Notes: generated by a model not told the origin, from the letters alone. A stretch of 64,000 nucleotides of DNA from Bradyrhizobium barranii subsp. apii (GCF_011516635.5 NZ_CP096255.1:7252501-7316500); one strand, 5' to 3'; positions 26,046 to 34,346 are shown, counted from the first letter of the stretch. A program made the numbers and translations.

Positions 26046-27254
26046 GTGACGACGACGACACCGAATGCTGCGCGTGCGGGGCTGCCCAGGGGAATCTGGG
26101 TGCTCGGCTTCGTCTCGATGCTGATGGACGTCTCCTCCGAGATGATCCACGCGCTGCTGCCGGTCTATCTCGTCACCGTGCTCGGGGCCTCCACGCTGAC
26201 GGTCGGCTTCATCGAGGGCATTGCGGAGGCGACCGCCTCGATCACGAAGATCTTCTCCGGCGCATTGTCCGACTGGCTCGGCCGGCGCAAGCTCCTCGCG
26301 GCGCTCGGCTACGGCCTAGCCGCGCTGACAAAACCGCTGTTCCCGCTTGCCCCCAGCGTCGGTTGGCTGATTGCCGCGCGCTTCATCGACCGCGTCGGCA
26401 AGGGTATTCGCGGCGCACCGCGCGATGCGCTGATCGCCGATATCGCACCTGCGGGTCTGCGCGGCGCGAGCTTCGGCCTGCGGCAGTCGCTCGACACCAT
26501 CGGCGCATTCGTCGGACCGCTCGTGGCGATCGGCCTGATGTGGTGGACGGCAGATAATTTTGCCCTTGTCTTCTGGGTGGCGGTGCTGCCGGCCTTCCTG
26601 TCTTTCGGCCTGATCGCATTCGCGGTGAGCGAGCCGGAGCCGGACCCAAGCCGGGAGACTACGAAGAATCCGCTGAACACCTCCGCCATGCGGCAGCTCG
26701 GATCCGTGTACTGGCGCGTCGTCGCGGTCGGCGTGGTGTTCACGCTCGCGCGCTTCAGCGAGGCCTTTTTGATCCTGCGCGCGCAGAACATCGGTCTCTC
26801 GGCGATGTGGGTGCCGGCGGTGCTGGTGCTGATGAACGTGGTCTATGCGCTGTCGGCCTATCCGGCCGGCGTGCTGTCTGACCGGATCAACCGGACCGGC
26901 CTGCTCGCGCTCGGCCTCGTCTTCCTCGCGGCCGCCGACCTCGCGCTCGCGCTGCTGCCGAGCCTCGCGGGCCTCGCGCTCGGCGTCGTGCTGTGGGGGC
27001 TGCACATGGGATTGACCCAAGGCCTGCTGTCGGCCCTCGTCGCCGACGCCGCGCCGCCGAACCTGCGCGGCACCGCATTCGGCTATTTCAACCTGTTCAC
27101 CGGACTGGCCTTGCTGGCCGCAAGCGTGATCGCCGGCGCGCTGTGGGATGCCTACGGTCCGGCGGGCACGTTTTTGGCCGGGCTCGGCTTCGCGCTGGTC
27201 GCGCTCGCAGGGCTGCTCGCCGTCGGCAATGGCCTGGCAACGGAGGACAAATGA
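26046..27254 (+). CDS. MFS transporter, first gene of the fluoride operon
   Basis: This 402-residue membrane protein has about twelve hydrophobic segments. The major-facilitator loop between helices 2 and 3 reads SGALSDWLGRRKLLAA and the related loop in the second half reads PAGVLSDRINRTGLLA. The open frame extends upstream through the riboswitch, but GTG 26046 is the first start after the terminator and has AAGG seven bases before it. Its position directly behind the fluoride riboswitch implies a role in fluoride tolerance, for instance export of fluoride, a fluoride complex or a metabolite affected by fluoride; this is inference. It ends about 20 bp before the first crcB. Confidence 0.88.
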   Translation: MTTTTPNAARAGLPRGIWVLGFVSMLMDVSSEMIHALLPVYLVTVLGASTLTVGFIEGIAEATASITKIFSGALSDWLGRRKLLAALGYGLAALTKPLFPLAPSVGWLIAARFIDRVGKGIRGAPRDALIADIAPAGLRGASFGLRQSLDTIGAFVGPLVAIGLMWWTADNFALVFWVAVLPAFLSFGLIAFAVSEPEPDPSRETTKNPLNTSAMRQLGSVYWRVVAVGVVFTLARFSEAFLILRAQNIGLSAMWVPAVLVLMNVVYALSAYPAGVLSDRINRTGLLALGLVFLAAADLALALLPSLAGLALGVVLWGLHMGLTQGLLSALVADAAPPNLRGTAFGYFNLFTGLALLAASVIAGALWDAYGPAGTFLAGLGFALVALAGLLAVGNGLATEDK

Positions 27255-27273
27255 TGATGGAGGGGCGTTCGTC

Positions 27274-27663
27274 GTGTTGAGCGGAGTGATCGCAATCGTG
27301 GTCGGCAGCGTTCTCGGCGGCTGTGCGCGCTATTTCGTCTCGGGCGCGATCGCACGGCGGATGGGCGAGACCTTTCCCTGGGGCACCATGACCATCAACA
27401 TCACCGGCGCCTTTCTGATCGGCATTTTCGGCGCGCTGGCAACCCATCCCGGCTCGATCTTCGCCGCGCCCAATCCATGGCTGTTCGCGGTGACCGGGTT
27501 CCTCGGCTGCTACACCACGGTGTCCTCGTTCAGCCTGCAGACGCTGACGCTCGCCCGCAACGGCGAGCCGATGCACGCGCTCGGCAATGTCGTGTTCTCG
27601 GTCGGGCTGTGCCTTGCCGCCGTCAGTTTCGGCTTTGTCCTGGCTGACGGTCTTGGAGGCTAG
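27274..27663 (+). CDS. crcB: CrcB/Fluc fluoride channel, subunit 1 (variant Phe box)
   Basis: This 129-residue protein has four transmembrane helices and CrcB motifs GGCARYFVSG, GTMTINITGAFLIG (with the pore Asn) and GFLGCYTTVSSFSLQT. In that last motif the usual TTFS reads TTVS, so one of the two pore phenylalanines is Val, unlike subunit 2. The start is GTG 27274 with GGAGGGG upstream; the longer frame overlaps the MFS gene. Fluc channels are antiparallel dimers that let fluoride leak out of the cytoplasm. Tandem crcB genes usually encode two subunits of a heterodimer with opposite membrane orientations. Confidence 0.94.
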   Translation: MLSGVIAIVVGSVLGGCARYFVSGAIARRMGETFPWGTMTINITGAFLIGIFGALATHPGSIFAAPNPWLFAVTGFLGCYTTVSSFSLQTLTLARNGEPMHALGNVVFSVGLCLAAVSFGFVLADGLGG

Positions 27664-27669
27664 AAGCGG

Positions 27670-28098
27670 ATGGCCGTTCCCTCCTCCACCGACCGCTGGC
27701 GCAGCGCGATGCTCTATGCCTGGGTTTCCTTCGGCAGCGTCCTTGGCGGCCTCGCGCGCTATTTCGTCTCCCTCGTGCTCGACACCGGCTCGGGCTTCCC
27801 CGTCGCGACGCTGTTCATCAATGCCACGGGATCGCTGATCATCGGCTTCTACGCAACGCTGACCGGCCCCGACGGCCGCATGCTGGCGCGGCCCGAGCAC
27901 CGGCAATTCGTCATGACCGGGTTTTGCGGCGGCTACACCACCTTCTCGGCCTTCAGCCTGGAGACCTTCCGCCTGTTCCACGGCGGCATGAAATACACGG
28001 CGCTCGCCTATGTCGCGGCATCCGTCATCTGCTGGCTGGTGTCTGTGTGGCTCGGCCATATGATGGCAAGCCGCTACAACCGCTTGACGAGGAGCTGA
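27670..28098 (+). CDS. crcB: CrcB/Fluc fluoride channel, subunit 2
   Basis: This 142-residue, four-helix membrane protein has GSVLGGLARYFVS, VATLFINATGSLIIG with the pore Asn, and GFCGGYTTFSAFSLET with both phenylalanines of the Phe box. It starts 6 bp after subunit 1 stops. The N-terminal extension (SSTDRWRSAM) is longer and more charged than in subunit 1, consistent with different topologies of the two halves. It is likely the better-preserved pore-lining subunit of the pair. Confidence 0.95.
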   Translation: MAVPSSTDRWRSAMLYAWVSFGSVLGGLARYFVSLVLDTGSGFPVATLFINATGSLIIGFYATLTGPDGRMLARPEHRQFVMTGFCGGYTTFSAFSLETFRLFHGGMKYTALAYVAASVICWLVSVWLGHMMASRYNRLTRS

Positions 28099-28100
28099 CC

Positions 28101-28442
28101 ATGCAAATCCCCAATCAGGCTGTTTCGCTCCGGATCTTCATCGGCGAGAGCGACCATTTTGGCGGCAAGCCGCTTTACGAAGCGATCGTGATGACGGCGC
28201 GCGAGCGGCATCTCGCGGGCGCCACCGTGCTGCGCGGCCCGATGGGGTTCGGCAAGTCGAGCCGGCTACACACCTCGAAGATCCTGCGGCTGTCGGAAGA
28301 CCTGCCGCTGCTGATCGAGATCGTCGACAGCGAGGACAGCATCAACGCATTCCTGCCCATCCTGGATAGCATGATGTCGAGCGGCCTGATCACCTTGGAG
28401 AAGGTGCAGGTCCTGCAATATGGTGAGAGGACCGCACACTGA
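28101..28442 (+). CDS. DUF190 family protein
   Basis: This 113-residue soluble protein has the DUF190 pattern: LRIFIGESDHFGGKPLYEAIVMTARERHLAGATVLRG read in order, then MGFGKSS and LPLLIEIVDSEDSINAFLP. The fold is PII-like (GlnB-type), suggesting a small-ligand or nucleotide sensor. DUF190 genes are recurrent neighbours of crcB. It starts 2 bp after subunit 2 ends, with GAGGAG as ribosome site, so it is cotranslated with the channel and may regulate it. Confidence 0.92.
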   Translation: MQIPNQAVSLRIFIGESDHFGGKPLYEAIVMTARERHLAGATVLRGPMGFGKSSRLHTSKILRLSEDLPLLIEIVDSEDSINAFLPILDSMMSSGLITLEKVQVLQYGERTAH

Positions 28443-28483
28443 GCACCGCGGCTGAACCGAGCCCGCCGTTTCCGGGAGGCGGA

Positions 28484-28789
28484 ATGAACGACACCGTTAC
28501 CAAGCCTAAAACCAGGACGAAGACCAAGGTCGAGCGGCCCAAGCTGCACAAGGTCATCCTGATCAACGACGACTTCACGCCACGCGAATTCGTCACGATG
28601 ATCCTCAAGGCCGAGTTCCGCATGACCGAGGATCAGGCCTACAAGGTCATGATCACCGCGCACAAGCTGGGCGCCTGCGTGGTCGCCGTGTTCACCAGGG
28701 ACGTCGCCGAAACCAAGGCCACCCGCGCCACCGACGCCGGCCGCGCCAAGGGCTATCCACTGCTGTTCACGACGGAGCCCGAGGAATAG
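28484..28789 (+). CDS. clpS: ATP-dependent Clp protease adaptor ClpS
   Basis: This 101-residue protein shows the ClpS core: LHKVILINDDFTPREFVTMIL, then KVMITAHKLGACVVAVFTRDVAETKA. ClpS hands N-degron substrates to ClpA-ClpP. It starts 41 bp after the DUF190 stop with GGGAGG upstream and no terminator visible between, so it may be the last gene of the fluoride-induced transcript. Alphaproteobacteria often have two clpS genes; the non-clpA-linked location suggests this is the second, stress-type copy. Confidence 0.92.
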   Translation: MNDTVTKPKTRTKTKVERPKLHKVILINDDFTPREFVTMILKAEFRMTEDQAYKVMITAHKLGACVVAVFTRDVAETKATRATDAGRAKGYPLLFTTEPEE

Positions 28790-28832
28790 GGCTTCATCTT
28801 GCGACGATGAATGATCTTGATCTCATCGCGCA

Positions 28833-30023
28833 TCAGGCCATCACCACCGGCGTCTCTTCGGCGAGCCCGTACACGCGTTGCGCCTTCGAAAACCCTGCGA
28901 TCGGAAATTCGCCGAGCTCGCGCCAGTCATGGCGGCAGGCGTTCGCGAAGACTTCCGAGACCACGACGGTCCGCCCCAGCCGGCCCGTGATCTTCTCCAG
29001 TCGCGCCGCGAGATTGACGGCGGGGCCGATGCAGGTGAAGTCGAGCCGGTTGCCGCCGCCGATATTGCCGTAGAGGATGTTGCCGACGTGCAGCGCGACG
29101 CCGAAGCGGAAGCGCTCGACGACGTCGCCGACCGGAAAGGCGAGTGCCTCGACGCTGGCGCGGGATTCGCGCGCGGCCTCCAGCACGCGCGCGCAGACAT
29201 GCGCGGCATCGCCGATATATTCGTCGATCGGGAACACCGCGAGCAGGCCGTCGCCCATGAATTTCAGGACCTCGCCGCCATGGCCCCGGATCGCGGTGAC
29301 CTGGCAGTCGAAATAGTGGTTGAGGATCTCGACCACGGTCTCGGCCGGCAGCCGGTCCGAAAGTGCGGTGAAGCCGCGCAGATCCGAGAGCCAGATCGCG
29401 GCCTGCATGGTGTCGTTGTGGCCGCGGCGGATCTGGCCGCCGAGGATGCGCGCGCCGGCACGGTTGCCGACATAGGTGTCGAGCAGCATCTCGGCGGTGC
29501 GGCGCAGACTGATGATCTCGGCGACGCGCGCGAGCGGTGTCACGATGGAGCGGATTGCCGCGATGTCGTCGTCGCTGAAGCCGCCGGGATGCCGCGTGAC
29601 CCAGCTCGTCGCGTGGATCGAGCCGTCGAGATAGTGCATCGGCATCGCGAGGTAGTCGGTCACGCCTTCGGCGCGCATGTCGTCGAGGAACGGAAACCGC
29701 TTGCTGTCCGGATCGTCCATCCGTCCCCGCACCTCGAGCCCCTCCTCGAACACGATCCGGAGCGGGCTTCGGGCGAATTCGGGCGTGTCCAGGATCTCGA
29801 AATCGACGGTGCCGATCTCGACCTTCTGGCCCTGCCGCCAGATGAAGTTGCGGCCGAAGATTTCCGGATGCAGCGTGCGAATGAAGATGCCGAACCGCGA
29901 CAGCGGCAGGCCGGCCGCGACCAGATGCTCGCAGACCTCGGCGATCATCTCGGAAGGGGTCCCGGACGACCTCGCACCGTCGATCAGCCAGTTGGTGATG
30001 CGCTGGATCTCGGAGTTTTGCAT
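28833..30023 (-). CDS. Class III adenylate/guanylate cyclase with N-terminal sensor region
   Basis: This 396-residue soluble protein has a C-terminal cyclase domain with the metal-binding aspartates in IWLSDLRGFTALSDRLP (Asp214) and VLKFMGDGLLAVFP (Asp258) and the transition-state/purine segment RLDFTCIGPAVNLAARLE near 330-348. Residues 1-175 form an alpha/beta region of GAF-like appearance without transmembrane helices. It likely makes cAMP in response to an unknown cytoplasmic cue. It is convergent with clpS and lies 80 bp downstream of aroC on the same strand. Confidence 0.9.
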   Translation of the reverse strand: MQNSEIQRITNWLIDGARSSGTPSEMIAEVCEHLVAAGLPLSRFGIFIRTLHPEIFGRNFIWRQGQKVEIGTVDFEILDTPEFARSPLRIVFEEGLEVRGRMDDPDSKRFPFLDDMRAEGVTDYLAMPMHYLDGSIHATSWVTRHPGGFSDDDIAAIRSIVTPLARVAEIISLRRTAEMLLDTYVGNRAGARILGGQIRRGHNDTMQAAIWLSDLRGFTALSDRLPAETVVEILNHYFDCQVTAIRGHGGEVLKFMGDGLLAVFPIDEYIGDAAHVCARVLEAARESRASVEALAFPVGDVVERFRFGVALHVGNILYGNIGGGNRLDFTCIGPAVNLAARLEKITGRLGRTVVVSEVFANACRHDWRELGEFPIAGFSKAQRVYGLAEETPVVMA

Positions 30024-30103
30024 GTCCGCATTTGCGGACGAAGTCTTGGGGACGTCAAGCTGCGCGGTGGGTCAGTACCGCGACACGAACGCCCTGCTCG
30101 GAG

Positions 30104-31192
30104 CTAGCGGCCGACCTGCCCGCGATCCCGAATGAAGTGATCGGCGAGCACGCAGGCCATCATCGCCTCGCCGACGGGCACGGCGCGGATGCCGACGCAG
30201 GGGTCGTGGCGGCCCTTGGTGAAGATCTCGGTGTCGGCGCCCTTGCGATCGACAGTGAGGCGCGGCTGGAGGATCGACGAGGTCGGCTTCACCGCGAAGC
30301 GCACCACCACCGGCTGTCCGGTGGAGATGCCGCCCAGAACGCCGCCGGCATGGTTGGAGAGGAAGCGCGTGCCATCATTGCCTGTGCGCATCTCGTCGGC
30401 GTTCTCTTCGCCGGTGAGCTCCGCCGCGCCAAAGCCGGCGCCGATCTCGACGCCCTTCACGGCGTTGATGGTCATCATCGCACCCGCGAGATCGGAATCG
30501 AGTTTTGCGTAGATCGGGGCACCAAGGCCGGCCGGCACGCCTTCGGCGACGACCTCGATCACCGCGCCGATCGACGAGCCGCTCTTGCGGATGCCGTCGA
30601 GATAGGTCTCGAAGAAGGCGGCCTTGTCCTTGTCGGGACAGAAGAACGGATTTTTTGCAATCTCGTCCCAGTCCCATTTGTTGCGGTCGATCTTGTGCGG
30701 GCCGATTTGCACCAGCGCGCCGCGGACCTTGACGTCGGGCAGCACTTTTCGCGCGATCGCACCAGCGGCGACGCGCATCGCGGTCTCGCGCGCCGAAGAG
30801 CGGCCGCCGCCACGATAGTCGCGCAGGCCGTATTTGGCCTCATAGGTGAAGTCGGCGTGGCCGGGCCGAAACTTGTCCTTGATCTCGGAATAGTCCTTCG
30901 AGCGCTGGTCTGTGTTCTCGATCAGCAGCCCGATCGGGGTGCCCGTCGTCACCTGCACGCCGGTCTCCGGATGCGCCATCACGCCGGACAGGATTTTCAC
31001 CTGGTCCGGCTCCTGGCGCTGGGTGGTGAAGCGCGATTGGCCGGGCCGGCGGCGGTCGAGATCCTGCTGGATATCGGCCTCGGTGAGCGGGATCATGGGC
31101 GGACAGCCGTCGACCACGCAGCCGATCGCCACCCCATGGCTCTCGCCGAAGGTGGTGACGCGGAACATGTGGCCGAAGGTGTTGAAGGACAT
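30104..31192 (-). CDS. aroC: Chorismate synthase
   Basis: This 362-residue enzyme makes chorismate from 5-enolpyruvylshikimate 3-phosphate using reduced FMN, the last common step to aromatic amino acids. Signatures are GESHG, GCPPMIPLTEADIQQDLDRRRPGQSR read in sequence, YRGGGRSSARETAMRVAAG and FLSNHAGGVLGGISTGQP. Length and motifs are complete. The upstream gap to the phosphatase gene holds a large inverted repeat. Confidence 0.97.
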   Translation of the reverse strand: MSFNTFGHMFRVTTFGESHGVAIGCVVDGCPPMIPLTEADIQQDLDRRRPGQSRFTTQRQEPDQVKILSGVMAHPETGVQVTTGTPIGLLIENTDQRSKDYSEIKDKFRPGHADFTYEAKYGLRDYRGGGRSSARETAMRVAAGAIARKVLPDVKVRGALVQIGPHKIDRNKWDWDEIAKNPFFCPDKDKAAFFETYLDGIRKSGSSIGAVIEVVAEGVPAGLGAPIYAKLDSDLAGAMMTINAVKGVEIGAGFGAAELTGEENADEMRTGNDGTRFLSNHAGGVLGGISTGQPVVVRFAVKPTSSILQPRLTVDRKGADTEIFTKGRHDPCVGIRAVPVGEAMMACVLADHFIRDRGQVGR

Positions 31193-31265
31193 CGCTAGCC
31201 TGTAAGTCAGTTCTGACTTGTGTCGTAACGCGCCCTGAAATTGGGGTCAAATACGCGCCACAGTC

Positions 31266-31353
31266 GTCATGGCCGGGCTTGTCCCGGCCATCCACGTTCT
31301 TGACCCCCCGAAGCAAAAAGTCCGTGGATGCCCGGGACAAGCCCGGGCATGAC
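31266..31353. repeat. Long inverted repeat (GTCATGGCCGGGCTTGTCCCGG type)
   Basis: Two 31-bp arms (31266-31296 and 31323-31353) are complementary except for two positions, with a 26-bp spacer. The same core occurs at 43970-44090 and 54933-55053. It is a dispersed extragenic palindrome located between the phosphatase gene and aroC. Confidence 0.85.
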
Positions 31354-31379
31354 GGCGGAGAACGGGGCGGCGCCCGCCC

Positions 31380-31979
31380 TTAACTATACTTCTCAAGCCG
31401 CCCGTCCCGAAACACGTAGACCGCGCCCTGCTCGATGTAGAGCTCGGCGGCGCTGGCCGGCGTCTCAAGGCCGAGCGAAACCATCAGGGCCCGGCAAGTC
31501 CCGCCGTGGGCGACGGCGACGGTGTCGGTCCGGAGCTCGTTGTACCAGGCCCGCACGCGGACCTGCACATCGGCGTAGGTCTCCCCGTCCGCGGGGCCGA
31601 CCGTCCATTTGTCGGCGAGGCGCCTGGCATAGACGTCCGGATCGGCCGCCTCGCTCTCGGCCAGTGTCAGCCCTTCCCAGCTGCCGTAGCCGATCTCGCG
31701 CAGGCGATCGTCGAGCGCGTAGTCCGCCGGCGGCAGTTCGAGCTTGCCGCGCGCGAGTTCCATGGTCTGGCGTGCACGCCCGAGCGGGCTCGACACGTAG
31801 GGTAACGCCGCCTTGTCCTTGCCGTCGCGCTTGAAGAGATCCGCCAGCACGCCGCCGGCCTGCACGGCCTGACCGCGTCCGCGCGCGTTCAGCGGAACGT
31901 CCTTGGTGCCCTGAAGCCTCCCGAGCGCATTCCACTCGGTCTCACCGTGGCGAAGATAATAGATCGTGGGCACCGGCAT
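31380..31979 (-). CDS. Histidine phosphatase family protein (phosphoglycerate-mutase-like)
   Basis: This 199-residue protein begins MPVPTIYYLRHGETEWN with the catalytic RHG motif, has SSPLGRARQTMELA and GYGSWEGLTLAE, and the second histidine in VAHGGTCRALM. The branch includes cofactor-dependent phosphoglycerate mutases and small-molecule phosphatases such as alpha-ribazole phosphatase. Start 31979 is the natural N-terminus; the longer frame runs into fabI. It lies 14 bp downstream of fabI on the same strand and is probably cotranscribed. Confidence 0.9.
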   Translation of the reverse strand: MPVPTIYYLRHGETEWNALGRLQGTKDVPLNARGRGQAVQAGGVLADLFKRDGKDKAALPYVSSPLGRARQTMELARGKLELPPADYALDDRLREIGYGSWEGLTLAESEAADPDVYARRLADKWTVGPADGETYADVQVRVRAWYNELRTDTVAVAHGGTCRALMVSLGLETPASAAELYIEQGAVYVFRDGRLEKYS

Positions 31980-31993
31980 TCCAGATTTATAAG

Positions 31994-32809
31994 CTAGTCC
32001 TTGCCGCCGAACGAGATGTCCGGCGCGTCCGGGCGCTTCATGCCGAGCACGTGATAGCCGGAATCGACGTGATGCACCTCGCCGGTGACGCCGCGCGCGA
32101 GGTCGGAGAGGAAGTACAGCGCGCTGCCGCCGACGTCTTCGATCGAGACGTTGCGCCGCATCGGCGCGTTGTTCTCGTTCCACTTCAGGATATAGCGGAA
32201 GTCGCCGATGCCGGACGCCGCGAGCGTCTTGATCGGCCCGGCCGAGATTGCGTTGACGCGGATGTTCTTCTCGCCGAGATCGGCCGCGAGATAGCGCACG
32301 CTGGCCTCCAGCGCGGCCTTCGCCACGCCCATCACATTGTAGTGCGGCATCCACTTCTCGGCGCCGTAATAGCTGAGCGTGATGAGCGAGCCGCCATCGG
32401 TCATCAGCTTCTCGGCGCGCTGCGCCACGGCCGTGAACGAGTAGCAGGAGATCAGCATCGACTTGGAGAAATTCTCCGGCGTGGTGTCGACGTAGCGGCC
32501 GTCGAGCTGCTCACCGTAGGCGATCGCATGCACCAGGAAGTCGATCTTGCCCCACTTCTCCTTCAGCACTGCGAAGGCGGCGTCGATGGTCGCGGCATCG
32601 GTGACGTCGCAATGGCCGAGCACGAGGCCGCCGATCTCGGCAGCGAGCGGCTCGACGCGCTTCTTGAGCGCATCGCCCTGATAGGTGAAGGCGAGCTCGG
32701 CGCCGGCTGCGTGGCATGCCTTGGCGATGCCCCAGGCGATCGAGCGGTTGTTGGCAAGGCCGAGGATCACCCCGCGCTTGCCCTGCATCAGACCTGAATT
32801 CTGCGCCAT
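31994..32809 (-). CDS. fabI: Enoyl-[acyl-carrier-protein] reductase (NADH)
   Basis: This 271-residue enzyme carries out the last reduction of each fatty-acid elongation cycle. It has the FabI-specific order GKRGVILGLANNRSIAWGIA, SYYGAEKWMPHYNVMGVAKAALEAS with Tyr157 and Lys164 in the Y-x6-K active site, and a C-terminal NAPMRRNVSIEDVGGSALY segment. It is the target type inhibited by triclosan. The gene is divergent from the ECF sigma factor. Confidence 0.95.
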   Translation of the reverse strand: MAQNSGLMQGKRGVILGLANNRSIAWGIAKACHAAGAELAFTYQGDALKKRVEPLAAEIGGLVLGHCDVTDAATIDAAFAVLKEKWGKIDFLVHAIAYGEQLDGRYVDTTPENFSKSMLISCYSFTAVAQRAEKLMTDGGSLITLSYYGAEKWMPHYNVMGVAKAALEASVRYLAADLGEKNIRVNAISAGPIKTLAASGIGDFRYILKWNENNAPMRRNVSIEDVGGSALYFLSDLARGVTGEVHHVDSGYHVLGMKRPDAPDISFGGKD

Positions 32810-32980
32810 TTGCTAACGTCCCGTCGAGCTCACGTTGAGGTCTGGAGGTACACCAGCCCTCCTTCGCGGTACAGTCCTAATACGCGGCGTTAACGCTGTT
32901 TCAAGCGCCGGAATAGCCGTTCCGTTCGGGTGTTATGATGATTGAGGCGCTCGCGCCGAACACCAGGACGTCAAGACGGC

Positions 32981-33469
32981 ATGAGTGCGTTTCGCCAGAG
33001 TGTGGAAGCCATGATCCCGGCGTTGCGCCGCTACGCCCGCGCGCTCACGCGCGACGCGGATGCGGCCGACGATCTGGTGCAGGATACGCTGGTGCGGGCG
33101 CTGCGTTCGGAGCGCCTGTTCCTCGGAGGCGATGTCAGGAGCTGGCTCTATACGATCTTGACCAATCTCAACAAGAACCGGCGGCGCTCGCTGGCAAGAC
33201 GCCCGCAATTCACGCAGCTGACGGAGAACAATCCGGATGCCAGCGGGACCGAGGCCGAAGGGCGCGACATCGAGAAGGCGCTGGCGACGCTGGTCGAGGA
33301 GCAGCGCTCGGTGCTTCTGCTGGTGATGCTGGAGGGCATGAGCTACCGCGAGGTCGCCGACATCCAGGGCGTGCCGATCGGCACCGTGATGTCGCGCCTG
33401 GCGCGCGCGAGAGCCCACGTTAAAGCCTCGCTGGAAGGTGAGCGCCCGGCGCTCAAGCGGGTGAAGTGA
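32981..33469 (+). CDS. ECF-type RNA polymerase sigma factor
   Basis: This 162-residue protein has region 2 (ALRRYARALTRDADAADDLVQDTLVRAL) and region 4 (EEQRSVLLLVMLEGMSYREVADIQGVPIGTVMSRLARAR) without regions 1 or 3, as in ECF sigma factors. ATG 32981 gives the family N-terminus. A GGAAT-N17-GTT sequence at 32910-32934 resembles ECF promoter spacing and may be an autoregulatory site, at low confidence. A TGATG overlap at its stop leads into a 36-codon frame and then the anti-sigma gene. Confidence 0.93.
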   Translation: MSAFRQSVEAMIPALRRYARALTRDADAADDLVQDTLVRALRSERLFLGGDVRSWLYTILTNLNKNRRRSLARRPQFTQLTENNPDASGTEAEGRDIEKALATLVEEQRSVLLLVMLEGMSYREVADIQGVPIGTVMSRLARARAHVKASLEGERPALKRVK

Positions 33470-33579
33470 TGGCAGTGTTGATGCATCGCGCGGGTCGCTT
33501 CGCCTGCATGGAGCGGGAAGCAGCGCAGTTGAACCGCGAAAAACATTTTGGGCCGCAGAGCCAGAGACGATCGATATGA
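33469..33579 (+). CDS. 36-residue overlapping micro-ORF between sigma and anti-sigma genes
   Basis: ATG 33469 overlaps the sigma-factor stop (TGATG), and the stop TGA 33577-33579 overlaps the anti-sigma ATG at 33576 (ATGA). The product is basic: MAVLMHRAGRFACMEREAA followed by a KHFGPQSQRR tail. It fills the whole 106-bp gap and has start and stop overlaps at both ends, as expected of translational coupling; the anti-sigma gene has no good ribosome site of its own. Whether the peptide itself matters is unknown. Confidence 0.4.
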   Translation: MAVLMHRAGRFACMEREAAQLNREKHFGPQSQRRSI

Positions 33580-34346
33580 ACGACCATAATATTCCCATTA
33601 CCGAAGACGAGCTGCACGCCTATGTCGACGGCGAGCTGCCGGCCGAGCGCCGCGCCGACGTCGAGGCCTGGCTTGCCGCACACCCTGACGATGCCGGGCG
33701 CGTGCAGTCCTGGCGCGCCATGGCCGAGATGTTGCACGCGCGTTACGACTCTGTCGTCCAGGAGCCGGTGCCGGCCCGGCTGGAGCTCGAGCGGCTGGAG
33801 CGTCGTCCCCGGCAATGGTTCTATGCCGCCGCGGCGGCTGTGCTGGTCGCCTTCGTGGCCGGCGGCACCGCCGGTTGGGTGGCGCATGGCGCGGCCAACG
33901 CCCCCTCGACCTTCCAGAGCTTTACAGCGGACGCGCTCGACGCCCACCGCCTCTATGTCGTCGAGGTTCGCCACCCGGTCGAGGTCGGCGGCAACGAGCG
34001 CGATCATCTCCAGGCCTGGCTGACCAGGCGCTGCGGCTGGACCGTGTTCGCGCCGAACCTGGAGGCGAGCGGGCTGAAGCTCGTCGGCGGCCGGCTCTTG
34101 CCGGGGCCGAACGGTCCGGCGTCGTTCCTGATGTATGAGGGCGCCTCGGGCGAGCGATACACGATCTACACCGCCAAGACCGAGACCGGCGCGACTCAGA
34201 TGCGCTACGCCAAGGCCGACAAGGACGGAGCGCTGTTCTGGGCCGAGCGCGGCGTCGGCTACGTCGTCAGCGGCGGCAGCGATCGCGATCGCCTGACCAA
34301 GGTCGCGCAGGCGGTCTACGACCAAGCCGAGAAAAACGGTACCTGA
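33576..34346 (+). CDS. Membrane-anchored anti-sigma factor
   Basis: This 256-residue protein has an N-terminal zinc-finger-like or ASD-type helix bundle (ITEDELHAYVDGELPAERRADVEAWL), one transmembrane helix at about 81-103 and a periplasmic domain ending at 256. The N-terminal motif DELHAYVDGEL is typical of anti-sigma factors paired with ECF sigmas in rhizobia; the His-x3-Cys-x2-Cys zinc motif is absent. It should hold the sigma factor at the membrane until an envelope signal is sensed by the periplasmic part. Confidence 0.9.
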   Translation: MNDHNIPITEDELHAYVDGELPAERRADVEAWLAAHPDDAGRVQSWRAMAEMLHARYDSVVQEPVPARLELERLERRPRQWFYAAAAAVLVAFVAGGTAGWVAHGAANAPSTFQSFTADALDAHRLYVVEVRHPVEVGGNERDHLQAWLTRRCGWTVFAPNLEASGLKLVGGRLLPGPNGPASFLMYEGASGERYTIYTAKTETGATQMRYAKADKDGALFWAERGVGYVVSGGSDRDRLTKVAQAVYDQAEKNGT

